A DNA stretch of 64,000 nt. Source: Tubulanus polymorphus (Eukaryota; Nemertea; Palaeonemertea; Tubulaniformes; Tubulanidae). The notes under the pieces were generated by a model, which worked only from the letters and a program-made list of their open reading frames with translations, searched no databases and was not told the DNA's origin. A program made the translations under genes and the position numbers. Position 1 is the first letter of the stretch. Each line of letters starts with the position of its first letter. Positions 36,909-47,295 of the stretch are shown piece by piece. Location of the stretch: positions 4,800,916-4,864,915 of the forward strand of contig NC_134032.1 of NCBI RefSeq assembly GCF_964204645.1, written 5' to 3'.

Positions 36909-39164
36909 TTGTTCATTGGGGTTTAGTCCAGGACTCGCGAGATTTTCAACAACACGGAAGTAACGTGTAATAAATGATGACTTGAATTGCACGACTACCT
37001 ACCATCTCTCATTATTGTTGGAAAACTAAACATTCCGCACTGACTAAAAATTAGTAATAATAATCAATAACATTTTAGAAATGGCCAGAATTCTGACTTA
37101 GGTTCTATCTCATTTTTATTTTACAATTGCGATTGGTATAATTTTTTTTTAAACGGCCGTTAAGGCGTCATGTTTCGTCTGCAATTCACTGCAAATAGTT
37201 ACGCAACTACGCACATTTCAGTGTTTTGGCAGCTGTACACTCAATCGGCACCGTTCGTGACTAGATTCACTGCGGAATTATCATTAATTAACATCGCCAT
37301 ATCACATCATCAACTTATATTGTGCCTTAAAACCCTAACAGCCGAAATAATTGAAATACACACACGATTTCTATCATTGAAAATTGAGAGAATGGCCGTG
37401 TTTGTGTTCTGCTGCTTCGCGTAAATCCCGTGGGGTGGCGCCACCGCGCGGAGTGGGGCCGATACGTCCAGTGTCCTATTCACTTGAAAATTTAAACACC
37501 GAACAACATCACCGTTGCGAGAGAAGACCAAGTATTCATCTAGGTAATGCAACATCCCACTTTTCCACGGACTGAATACGGTATCGAGTAGTTTTTTATT
37601 ATACCAATTTCATTCTTTTTTTTACGAAGTTCGAATACAGAGATTTAGTTGGCTCTGTTACAGTTTGACTGCCATCGATAACTTAAAGCTTCAACTTTTT
37701 TCCAGATAAACCACGCGCTGTCATATTGGCTCCCTTCCCGAACACGATTACACGTTCAGTATCAACCTTTTCAAAATCGAAGAAATAACGAAGTTTGTGC
37801 ATTGGTGGGGGGTTCGAGACTGCAACAGCTGAAAAAAACCAATGTCGTTTTGAGGAAGTGTAATCCATGTGGCCAAAGGCCGGGGGGGATCGATGCATTC
37901 TCTTCCTAGGTTTGCAGGTACTGATAGAAAACTAACTAAAAAGGATTTTGGCAAATAGTAATTTGTCATTGGAGTCAAATTAATCTTATTCGATAGTCTA
38001 TTTGCTATGGAACTGAAGGAACAAAGGTGGGCAAATAATTGATTGTATACAAAAACCCATTCGGCACTTTCGGCTACACAAGATTCGTATTTAACGTACA
38101 ACTGTAAGGGTAATCTCGATTGACTGTTGTTTTCCTTGCATGAACTGCAAAATACTTGGATGCATAATAGGTAGATCAACCGGACAAACGTACACATCAA
38201 AATGTCGCACAGAGAGCAATGCTGGCGTTGGTGTCACCAGTGAGGCTCTTTTTGTTTGTTTACGTCGTTCGGACCTTGAGGTGTTTAACCCTCTTGGATT
38301 GTCCATTTAACCTCACGATGGGACGGCCTTTCAAGTGTTGCCCGCAAAATGTAAGCAGTCAGCAGGACTCGAACCCACTTGTCAGACAACACTGATAGTG
38401 GATGCAACATAACAGCATCACGCCTTCAATTCCAAAAAAACAGAGGCGGGAAATAACCATCGCGATATTGCAATTTACGACAGACAACGTGGAAATTTAA
38501 TCATTGTTGTGGTGTTCAACGCGTGGATAAGATAAGAGTTATTTTTCACGGCGCGCATTATATAGCGAATCTCTATGCCGCGTGCGTTATGGACTGCTTC
38601 CGCCTCGTGAGTGCGCAGGAGTTATCATGAAATGGTTTTAACTTTAGTAAAGGCGTTCCCGCGCGACGGGCTTCAGTCGGGAGTAGGCCTGCCGCACCAC
38701 TGCTCTGGAAATACGTATTCTGACGCTGAGAATTAATCCCATGGCTACTGATAGTTTAAATTACAGTGATATTCAAAAAATGATATTTATAAATCGGAGG
38801 TACATAATTGTATGTTTTTTTATTCAGAAGAGGCCTTTCCCCATTCTTCACTGCCAATGTCAATGCGGACATATCACTTCGCGATTGATTAACCCTCTCA
38901 TCCACCAGATAACTAACGAGAAAATGCAATAGAATAACTTTTTGGGCCATTAAATCACAAAGGTGAGGCAAAAAAGCTCATCCAGAGTTTAGGTTATAGT
39001 GCAAAGAATTACGCTCAAGCTCTGCAAGTACACACAATAATTGTGTAACTTCGGGGTTGCAGGTTCGCTCAGGGGACTCTGTTGCTTTGGTAGATTGTTT
39101 ATGTATCTGTCACGAATTGTATCACTACCCTTAGTCAGCTTAATTACTGTTATAAATTAAGGAG
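36909..39164. other. No gene recognised
   Basis: Mixed composition with GC-richer patches near 37430-37460 and 38520-38700. Near 38350 the minus strand has GGGTTCGAGTCCTG, a box-B-like word, but no convincing box A. Confidence 0.35.
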
Positions 39165-39548
39165 TAGTGATCTGTTGGAGAAAGAATCACGCAGAGTTCC
39201 AACTGAAAAGTGGGCAAAATGGAATTATTTTGTACGAAATGTATCCAGAATGCATGAAGCTACGTTGTGATCTTCAGCGATTTCTTAAAGATTGTGTTGA
39301 TTCTGAGTTTGGGCCATACGCTATTCCGTATAAATCTAGATCTCATACTGTAGATACATTTCCAGGTAGAGCCAACTCTGTAAAACACACTACTATGATA
39401 TTGTCAGGCAAAATCGTTTATGCTATAACTGTTTATAATATATCTATAATATGTTTATCTATAATCCCAGTCATGTCGTTGCTAAATGTCCATCTGCTAT
39501 CGTTTGTAAGATAAGAGGCTGCGGTAGAAGACATCACACTAGTTTGTA
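39165..39548 (+). pseudogene. BEL/Pao element 2, gag fragment (left of Polinton)
   Basis: Translated segments WRKNHAEF, LQRFLKDCVDSEFGPYAI and a zinc knuckle (CYNCL ... HVVAKCPSAIVCKIRGCGRRHHTSL) match the end of BEL gag. A short AT-rich insertion splits the knuckle near 39440. The reading frame stops at the TTTGTA duplication, where the Polinton begins, and continues at 60216 on the far side. The BEL 5' end is missing. Confidence 0.7.
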
Positions 39549-39641
39549 AGTAATTGGAAAAGTAGGCTTTCATACCAGAGGACGAGAGGACGAGACACCA
39601 CTCATCACCACAAGTAATTTTTTTTCCTAATAAATGGGAGA
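39549..39641 (+). repeat. Polinton left terminal inverted repeat
   Basis: Contains a duplicated GAGGACGA unit, the T-run leader, and the start codon plus first codons (ATGGGAGA) of the left-most gene. It differs from the right copy at three positions, one being an extra T. Confidence 0.93.
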
Positions 39642-39960
39642 TAGAAAAGCATTCTTAGCTACAATAAATAACAGAATTAAACCAGCAAAAAAACAATTTG
39701 AAATAAAAAAGTTAGTTGATGTTACAAAAGAAATTGAACATAAAATATTGAAATTAGAAAAGATAAAAACTAAATATGGAGAGAAAGTATCAGCGAATTT
39801 AAGCTACTGTAATGTTAGTACATCGCGAGAATTTAAAGTGTTTTTACCTGATCAATGGGTTTCATTGAGTACAGAGGAATTAAAAGATTTAGAAGGATTT
39901 AAAATAATCTATCATGGGAAAAATGAAGACGGTCATCATGATTTAGAAATTGTTGATTAA
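39634..39960 (+). CDS. Small conserved Polinton protein, 108 aa
   Basis: An intact ORF whose ATGGGAGA lies inside the left inverted repeat. The N-terminal two-thirds is lysine-rich and predicted helical (KKLVDVTKEIEHKILKLEK). The C-terminus has the pattern FKVFLPDQWVSLSTEELKDL..FKIIYHG, which I associate with short proteins near Polinton and adintovirus-like loci in invertebrates. Function unknown; the basic charge suggests nucleic-acid or capsid contact (inference). It is one of only two Polinton genes on the plus strand. Being driven from the terminal repeat, it probably shares expression control with PolB at the other end. Confidence 0.65.
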   Translation: MGDRKAFLATINNRIKPAKKQFEIKKLVDVTKEIEHKILKLEKIKTKYGEKVSANLSYCNVSTSREFKVFLPDQWVSLSTEELKDLEGFKIIYHGKNEDGHHDLEIVD

Positions 39961-41152
39961 ATAAGAAATAAAAATAATGAATATCTAGAATCCAAAATGA
40001 CCTTAGTCGTTTTATAAACAACTACAATCATACAGTCAAACATCTGTTACATGTTATTATAAGAGAGTGCTTCATTTGAATATTGATCAATCAAACAGGT
40101 GTTGCACAACGTTGTTGTTATATTGGATAGCTAGCAGCTATATAATAAGCACGCAGTACATACAACACACACCAGTACATACAACACACACAGGACAGGA
40201 CAGGAGGATAGTCATTCTCTCTCGTGATTAAAAGGAATATTTCAATATTTTTACGGTAAGTTTTAGCAAAACCACCCGACTTGACTCGCAGAGTTTTTAG
40301 GGGATAAGCATCCCGTTATTGAGAGGCGCCACGAGATACCTATCCCCAAGCATTTCTACTTACACCCCTGTGACCCACACCACGCCAATTCTCCTTCAAT
40401 ATTTGACAGGGAACACATTATATTAAAGGCGCTTTATGCATTTCCTATCAACCCCTTACCCCCGAAAGGAGGATCGAAAGTCGAAACTGAAGGAGAACCA
40501 CGGAGGGTGGACAAAGGTGCATTTTCGAAATGCCCCTGCAAGCCAAGCCCGGCGGCACTCCAGTGGTTGAATGAATTGCCTGATATACTTAGCTAAAACA
40601 CCTGAGTAAATGTTGTTGGTGCTTAAAAAATATATGAAATTTGAAATTATGAATTATTCCGAATGAAAAGAATATGAGAATGAAAACTGATAAATGAATT
40701 ATGGATTTTTAACTTAATTATGATATAATTTTTAATCAAATTAGTAATCGATTACCATGTTAATTGATTAACAAATTCAAATTCAAATATTCATTTTAGC
40801 ATCACACCCCAACCAGTGCTGCCATCTTTCAATTTAAGATACAACTAATAATAAGAAACGACTGTAATACAATATTCAAGTAAAAACAAAATAAATTAAT
40901 AAAAATAATGAATATCTAGAATCCGAAATGACTTATCTGGACAATTTAATTGCTCCGCATAGATAGACAAAAGTAGTGAGATGGTGCCGTACGGAACCCA
41001 CATGGCGATATTCAATTATTTTTTTTGCTTTTTTTCTAAAATATTAATCCATTTTTTTTCATTGTCAGTTTTGGAATTTCAGAAGTATTTTCATTTTTGA
41101 TAGCAGTTGTTTCAGAATTATGAATATCATGAATTTTATCTGATTTCTTATA
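39961..41152. other. Non-coding part of the Polinton, with unexplained block
   Basis: A 38-bp direct repeat (ATAAAAATAATGAATATCTAGAATCC) occurs at 39966-40003 and 40898-40935. It brackets about 0.9 kb, of which 40200-40620 is GC-richer than the rest of the element. That block includes a 21-bp tandem repeat (AGTACATACAACACACACC) at about 40155-40195 and GGACAGGACAGGAGGA. No ORF. Confidence 0.6.
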
Positions 41153-41398
41153 CTAATTACACCCAATCAAAATGAATACAATTACAAATCCAACTGTAAA
41201 ATATAAATGATTATCAAATATTCTATTATCAGCAGGAGTAGAAATAACAATATTTTCACCATTTTTATTAACATTTTTACTACTTATTTTTTCTTTTACA
41301 GCTTTTTTATATTCTTGTGATTCAATTCCTAATTGCCGAGACCATTCAATTTGTTTCTGTGATCTCGGTTTTTTCTTCACTTCTTCCACCTTGTTCAT
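41153..41398 (-). CDS. Small tail-anchored Polinton protein, 81 aa
   Basis: Intact. It begins basic (MNKVEEVKKKPRSQKQIEW), with the RSQKQ.EWSRQLG..SQE.KKA motif seen in short Polinton proteins, and ends in one hydrophobic segment (about residues 65-80, YFTVGFVIVFILIGC). Probably a C-terminally anchored membrane protein. It overlaps the 3' end of the upstream gene by 53 bp in another frame. The start follows a TAATAAATG leader. Confidence 0.6.
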   Translation of the reverse strand: MNKVEEVKKKPRSQKQIEWSRQLGIESQEYKKAVKEKISSKNVNKNGENIVISTPADNRIFDNHLYFTVGFVIVFILIGCN

Positions 41399-41936
41399 TT
41401 ATTATAGAAATATTTTTACCTGCAATATTTGAAAATGTTATAACCCCAGTTGATAATAATGTCATAAATCCACCTAATTGAAATGATAAATATCCAATCC
41501 ATTTATTTAATTCAGTCATAACTAAATAATCATTTTTTAAATCGGAATATAATCTATTTTCATCTTCAATTGGTAGTATATAATTACATAATTTACTATA
41601 ACCTTTTACTACGTTTTCTGATATCGCGTCATCAATTCTAGCTGTTCTCGCGGCTTCATAAATCTTAAATAATCTAATAATTTCATCTGATTTCATTGTA
41701 TCTAATTCATTATATGTTAAATTTTTACCGACAAAATTTTTACATTTTCCAGATGCTATTAATATTTCTAATTGATGTTTACAATAAAGATAATATTCAT
41801 AATTATTATTTGTTGTAACATTATTTAAAGCACCATCATCTGGAATTAATTTGTTTTCTGTTATTCCTAAATCATCTAAAGTTTTTTCAATTGGAACATC
41901 ACCATTTTTAGATTTTATTTTCTTTTCACCTACCAT
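41346..41936 (-). CDS. Conserved Polinton protein, 196 aa
   Basis: Intact. The N-terminal tail is charged (PIEKTLDDLGITENKL), then come helices with the recognisable pattern HQLEILIASGKCKNFVGKNLTY, LFKIYEAARTARIDD, LPIEDENRLYSDLKND, and a hydrophobic stretch LSFQLGGFMTLLSTGVITF near residues 148-168. I recognise this as a recurring protein of invertebrate Polintons of unknown role. The last 20 residues overlap the next gene and may not be native. The start follows TATATAAATG. Confidence 0.6.
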   Translation of the reverse strand: MVGEKKIKSKNGDVPIEKTLDDLGITENKLIPDDGALNNVTTNNNYEYYLYCKHQLEILIASGKCKNFVGKNLTYNELDTMKSDEIIRLFKIYEAARTARIDDAISENVVKGYSKLCNYILPIEDENRLYSDLKNDYLVMTELNKWIGYLSFQLGGFMTLLSTGVITFSNIAGKNISIINEQGGRSEEKTEITETN

Positions 41937-41969
41937 TTATATAACAAAAAAATTAGTTGTGATGTTGCA

Positions 41970-42230
41970 ACTAGAATTTAAATAGAATGTAACTAGAATT
42001 CAACTAGATTAACAAGCTAGTTGAAATATTGTTGTTTTTGTTTATTTCTTGTTAAATCTAGTTGATTTTTGTTCCAACTACCAATAACTAGAATTCAACT
42101 AGAATGTAACTAGAATTAAACTAGATTAACAAGCTAGTTAAAATATTGTTAAATCTAGTTGATTTTTGTTACAACTACCAATAACTAGAATTCAACTAGA
42201 ATTCAATTAGATTAACAAGCTAGTTGAATT
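41970..42230. repeat. Self-complementary tandem repeat, 2.5 units
   Basis: Units of about 95-100 bp read AACTAGAATTCAACTAGATTAACAAGCTAGTT...GTTAAATCTAGTTGATTTTTGTT.CAACTACCAAT. CTAGTTGAA and TTCAACTAG words alternate, so each unit can pair with itself. It fills the only sizeable gap in the minus-strand gene string, just downstream of the ATPase stop. Confidence 0.75.
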
Positions 42231-42841
42231 TAAATAAATTCATATTTAAATGGGTGTTGTAATCTAAATAGTAATTTTGATCTTTTAATATTTTTCAACT
42301 TATCCATATATTCATTACGTAAATCATGTGGAATAATATCATTTTCCTCAAGTGCATTTTTCATCGATTTTTCTATCTTTATTGAAGAATAAAACTAGAA
42401 ATCTTATATTCTCCCTAAAGTCTTTAACAATTGAATTATATTTTTGATTTAAAACCCAAGTTGTTATCCCAAAATGTCTCCCAGAGAAAGCTAAATAACA
42501 TAACTCACTTTCTCTAACTTTTGAATCATGTAAATTTGCGCAATCATCTATGATAAATAATGTATTTGATCCTTTATAAATATCAATTGCTATTTTTATA
42601 CAATTATCTAAATTTTCTTTTACTGTTTTAAGATCTAATATAATAAATTTATTATTTCTAGTAATATTTCTATCATAAGTTTGATTAAATTCATATGTTG
42701 GACAAAATAATACTATATTATCAAAATAGTTTTTTTATAAACAGTTTCTAATAAATTTAATATAAAATAAGTTTTTCCACAATTTGTTACACCAGAAATT
42801 AACATATTATGAGGCTCAAATATGAATAATTCCTTATTCAT
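42230..42841 (-). pseudogene. DNA packaging ATPase (FtsK/HerA-like)
   Basis: Across three frames the translation has Walker A (LISGVTNCGKTYFIL, shortly after the start), Walker B (TLFIIDDCANL) and a downstream FSGRHFGITTWVLNQ motif, in the order of the A32-like packaging ATPases of Polintons and their viral relatives. It would drive genome packaging into the capsid. Frame breaks occur at an A7 run near 42728-42734 and near 42370-42376. Its ATG directly follows the TAA of the integrase (TATATAAATG). Length (about 203 codons) is usual for the family. Identification is firm; function in this copy is doubtful. Confidence 0.85.
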
Positions 42842-43743
42842 TTATATATTTTTAATTTTACTTGATAATATCCATTCATTGAATTTATCTGGCCATCCAA
42901 CCCATTTTACTAAAGAATATTTTTTTCTTTTAATAGTTTTTGTTTTTAATACTTTTTCAATTTTAAATTCTTGTTCTAGATTTTCAGTAGTTAAACTCAA
43001 TTCTTCTTCATAAAAATACCCATCAACTTCTTCACCATCTAAATCTTCTAATTTATAGACATATGGTTTTGTTGTTATTACCTTTTTTATTTTATATATT
43101 TTATATATTATTTATATTTTAAAATTTCGATCGTATCCTTTATCGAATATCTTTTTATACTTAGATATTCTAACATTTTGGCCAACTTTAAATTTAGGGT
43201 CACCAAAATCATCTACAAGAAATGCACCATAAAAATTATTCCAAACAATTTCAGCATTTTCAGGTTTTCTAGCATCAATAGGTTTCATTCCAATAGAAGA
43301 ATGATAAGAATTATTATATCCTTCTATCAATTTTGGTAAAACATCAATCCATTTCAAAGTATTATTTGCTGTAAAATATTTCCACATTATTTGTTCTTAA
43401 TGTTCTATTAAATCTTTCAACAACTGCCGCTTTTTTATCCGATTTTGTTGAAAAATATTTAATATTATGATTATCTAAGAGTTCATGAACAAGTGAATTA
43501 TCAAACTCTTTTCCATCATCAAATTGTATTTTTTCTGGTTTTAGTTTATCATCCGAAAGAAATTTTTTTAAAACATTTGATGTTTGTACAGCATTTTTTC
43601 TATAAAGTGGGAAACTCCATACATAACGACTAAAAATATCAATTATATTCAATAACCACCAATAATCATCATTATCTTTCTTAACATTTTTCATATCAAT
43701 TAAATCTCCTTGCCACTGTTGATCTACATAACTTACCATAGTT

Positions 43744-46700
43744 CACGAAGGTACAGAGCCGCAACTTTCAGCGACTTTGACACCAAACACGTGAACTATC
43801 TAGGTGCGCGAATGTTGTTATGACGTCATAATACTCTAAATAAAAAACACCGCGCGGTCTCGCGATACGCGCGTGGAAGGATCTAAAATCTATTCTGCGA
43901 TGTATTTTAAATAATATTTATAAAAGAATCCATTTAAAGACTATAATTAACATATAAAACATAAAATTAATTGAAAGCAACATCGCTGGAAGATTAGTTT
44001 TAAAAATTTGATGTCAATCATCAATTACCGCTAGTCAAAATGGCGCCCGTCATGATAAACAAGACGGAGAATTTTCTTTAACTGACTGGATCTGGTATAA
44101 AATGTAGTATTTCACATCACAAATGGCCCAAGTCCGTTTAAAAGAATAACTGTACCGCACTCAAGGCACCAAGGTTGGAATATGGCTATGGATCATGACA
44201 AAATAGTGCGCTACGACCGATAAAATATCAGCTGTCGGTACTCGGTCATGCCATGTGGTACAGGCCTACTACTACTCTTCTGTCGCATGGAATCGGAACC
44301 TGATTCCCGAAGCAGCCAAGGTCCTAACGAGAAGAATAAACGAAACAAATGTAAGTATCCTGCACTCAATTCTACGGTGTCTAATTATCTTCAAGTGTCT
44401 ACTCCATCCACACTTTAATGTAGTCTACAAAAACATGGACAAGCAATACTTTAGTAGATTAGGTTCTCATCAAACAATCTACTGGGGGTTGAGTGTACGT
44501 GTAGGTAGTGTACTCACTGCTACTTATCTTATTTTTAGGAAACATTTTTGACAGACCACCTATCTACTAGTGAATGATTTTTCGAGGACCCGAAAAGTAG
44601 GCCTAGGCCTCTTAGAGTCGTAAGACGGTAGGCTATTCATGTCATTTATTTACATAACTATGAAGTCTTGAAATAAATTTCCACATGCAATTTTTTTATT
44701 TCAAAGGCAATGTTTTTTTTTTTCAGAGAGTTCAACCGGTTACAGGAACCCGAACAATGCTAATTTAGAGGTCAACTTGTGACTAGATAAGCCAGGTTTA
44801 CAGGATTGGAGATGATAAAGAGTGAGTAGGCCTCACTGACTGAATGGTAAATACATCATCTGTAGTCATCGCTGCTGTATTGAATCATTTAACTTTCAGC
44901 AATCAATTGATTTTTTTGTTTGCTTTTATTCATCTTTAGTTGATGCAGATATCAAGTACAAGGGCATGAAGTTGAATCTTTAAACTGGGGATTGTCAAGA
45001 TTTTACTTGTTTCCATCTTTTCACTTTGATGTTTGAATAAATCTAAACATATAAAAGAGCTTTTTCTTATGCGTATTCTTGAAGTCGTGAATTCCTATTC
45101 ATTCCTACTAACAGAAGAAAATAAGAGAAGCTTCGTCTACACTTGCATCTTATACCGAGGTTATGCGTCTACACTAAGCTCGAAACACGGGTTGAATGCA
45201 AAAAGCCAGGTTTTTGAAAAAGGAGTTATATAACCTATTGAGAATTGAACCTATGTTCACGAAAAACTCTACAGATGTGGATTCAGTTACTGGAGCTAAA
45301 TTAAGTGTAGATGCAGCCCTGCAAACGCTGGTTTTTTTATGAACCCGCATACTTTGAAACCCGGGTTCAACGAGCTGTGGACGTGGTAATATATATCGCA
45401 GTCAGAAAAAGAAGCAAATTGAAAGTACATCAATCTTTTATTTCCAACCTAAAACAATGAGACAGAAGGTTTGAATGCAACAAGCCATTTGAGCAATTGC
45501 GGTTACTAATTTGTAAAATGTATTGATATGATATGGAAGGCCAACTGCTGAATTCCATGGGTACCATCAGAACCAAATGCACGCTACTTGCCATCTACCT
45601 GAAATAAACAATTGTCAATATTATGTTATAAACAAATAAATATGAAAAAAATGCAAATTTCTGCTTGATACAACTTACATTTGAATGGGAAAAATCGGTT
45701 ATAAAATATCTGCTATGTCTGACAAATAACTGACGAATCCTATAAAACAAAAAATATATTATCTTTAAAATAAAATTAACAATTCAATGATTTTTGGCAA
45801 TCTTCCAATACAATATACATAGGTCCCTAGTAGGCCTACGCTAACACTAACTGAGCCAGACAACCTGATATCCATTCAAACAAAACTGAATTCGACATTA
45901 GATGTGAGATGCGTGAAAATGAGCCATAGGCTGGTTTTCCACGAGAAACAGATCAATCAAATTTATTTCCCTTTAGCCGTTTCCACAACAAGGGAGCGGC
46001 ACTGTTGGACAGGACAGACACACATTTTCGAGTCTGTATTAATCAATTGTTTACTGTGACTGCGCAGTAATTAGTCAGAATTTTCAGGGAAATCCCCTAC
46101 AAAAATGGCCCCACCACCCGAAGACCTGCACACAAATTTCTGTGTCAGAGCCAAAATTGAGGTAACGCCTGCGCTTTTACGCCTTTCTTGTGGAAAATCC
46201 TAGTTTAGTCATATTACGCAACGAAATCAATATTTCCTTATGCCAAATGATTATTCTCATAACAGTCTTTCATTTCAGGATTCAATAAGTCTCAGTATGT
46301 GGCACTAGTCCAATTACAATAATTTTCGAATTTGGTCCGCAGTTTACGATTAGGCCTAACTTGATGACGCAAATTCTAAGTCAACTCGTAATAGGGAGTA
46401 CACATTCTATATTTCAAAATTGACAGGAGAACAAGATCTAATTACGTATGTTTTCAGATTTCGAAAGAACCCAATTATATTCCAGTAAAAGTCATCAAAA
46501 TTAATAAGGTAAAAACGCTAGCTCATAAAATTAGTTTTGAAGTAGTACGAGAAACTGGGAATATCTCACTTATTTCCAATGCCATATAGACATATAAGGT
46601 ATCATTCGATTCGTTTCTAGATGGGTTTTAATACTATTGGGTATTTGGATGACTGAACTGTCTATTCTACCTTAAATTCTTCCAAAACTTTGAGATTTCG

Positions 46701-47022
46701 CAGGCCCAAAACCGGCAAAATGACAAAATTACTTCCTGGTTTTTAGCGCCGCCCTGAGAAATTAATATGGCGAAAGTTGAGAAAACTGGAACATAGCTAA
46801 ACGCTAAAACACGTATAATTTCGTTTTAGATATGTTTCGGTTCGAATCCCAAATACTTAATACCTTAAAACGTGACATAAGTCCGGGTGCCGTTCCGTAT
46901 TCATTCAACACGCGCGCTCAACCGCGAAGCTATTTTTAGCGCAACAATCAATTTAACCAATAGAGACGCGCTACGTCATAACGTTCGACATGGTCGCATT
47001 TGCCTTTACTCGTACTGTCGTG
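43744..47022. mobile_element. DNA transposon nested in the integrase
   Basis: The ends are imperfect inverted repeats: left CACGAAGGTACAGAG, right (reversed) CACGACAGTACGAG. Both are followed within 45-75 bp by TTATGACGT. The 4-bp duplication AGTT lies on each side (43740-43743 and 47023-47026). CAC ends with a 4-bp duplication fit Chapaev-like members of the CMC superfamily, but no transposase ORF is seen, so it is probably non-autonomous. GC-richer ends contrast with the AT-rich Polinton around it. Confidence 0.75.
44264..44350 (+). other. Exon-like segment inside the nested transposon
   Basis: An acceptor-like CAG and a strong donor (AAT|GTAAGT) bound an open 87-bp frame reading AYYYSSVAWNRNLIPEAAK... 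. This may be a captured host exon or a transposase exon remnant. Protein family not recognised. Confidence 0.3.
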
Positions 47023-47295
47023 AGTTTTACGAGTTTTATATTTTCTAACAATTTTTTTATGTGTTGTATATGTTGGTTGTTCTAGCATAAATTCATTTAT
47101 ATCTTTATATTTAACTAAATTGTGTGGGATTATCTTATCTAATTTATCTTGTTTTACTTTACTCCATATATTTTTGGTAGAAGAATAAGCAACCGAACTC
47201 TCAGGGTTGTAATATAAATTTCTTAAATATTGTTCTTTAGTATTAGGAGTTTTTTTACCTCCCATTTATATATCCTGAATTTTAACTTTATATTT

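Larger units (their letters stand above)
42842..47265 (-). pseudogene. Polinton integrase with chromodomain, split by insertion
   Basis: The N-terminal part (47265 down to 47023) has YLRNLYYNPESSVAYSS and QPTYTTHKKIVRKYK, typical of c-integrases. The DDE core follows on the far side of the insertion: WQGDLIDM, IQFDDGKEF and AAVVERFNRT supply the three acidic residues. Next come an SH3-like region (PKFKVGQNVRISKYK) and a C-terminal chromodomain (FKIEKVLK...SLVKWVGWPDKFNEW). A 3,279-bp transposon lies between the N-terminal part and the core, a frameshift near 43375 splits the core, and an in-frame TAA falls near 43115. The chromodomain probably guides insertion toward marked chromatin (family knowledge). 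The gene catalyses insertion with 6-bp duplications. Confidence 0.85.

Noticed and set aside
46948-47022. C-terminal tail of the integrase N-terminal ORF (SKGKCDHVERYD...)
   Set aside because: These residues are read from the end of the nested transposon and are not native integrase sequence.
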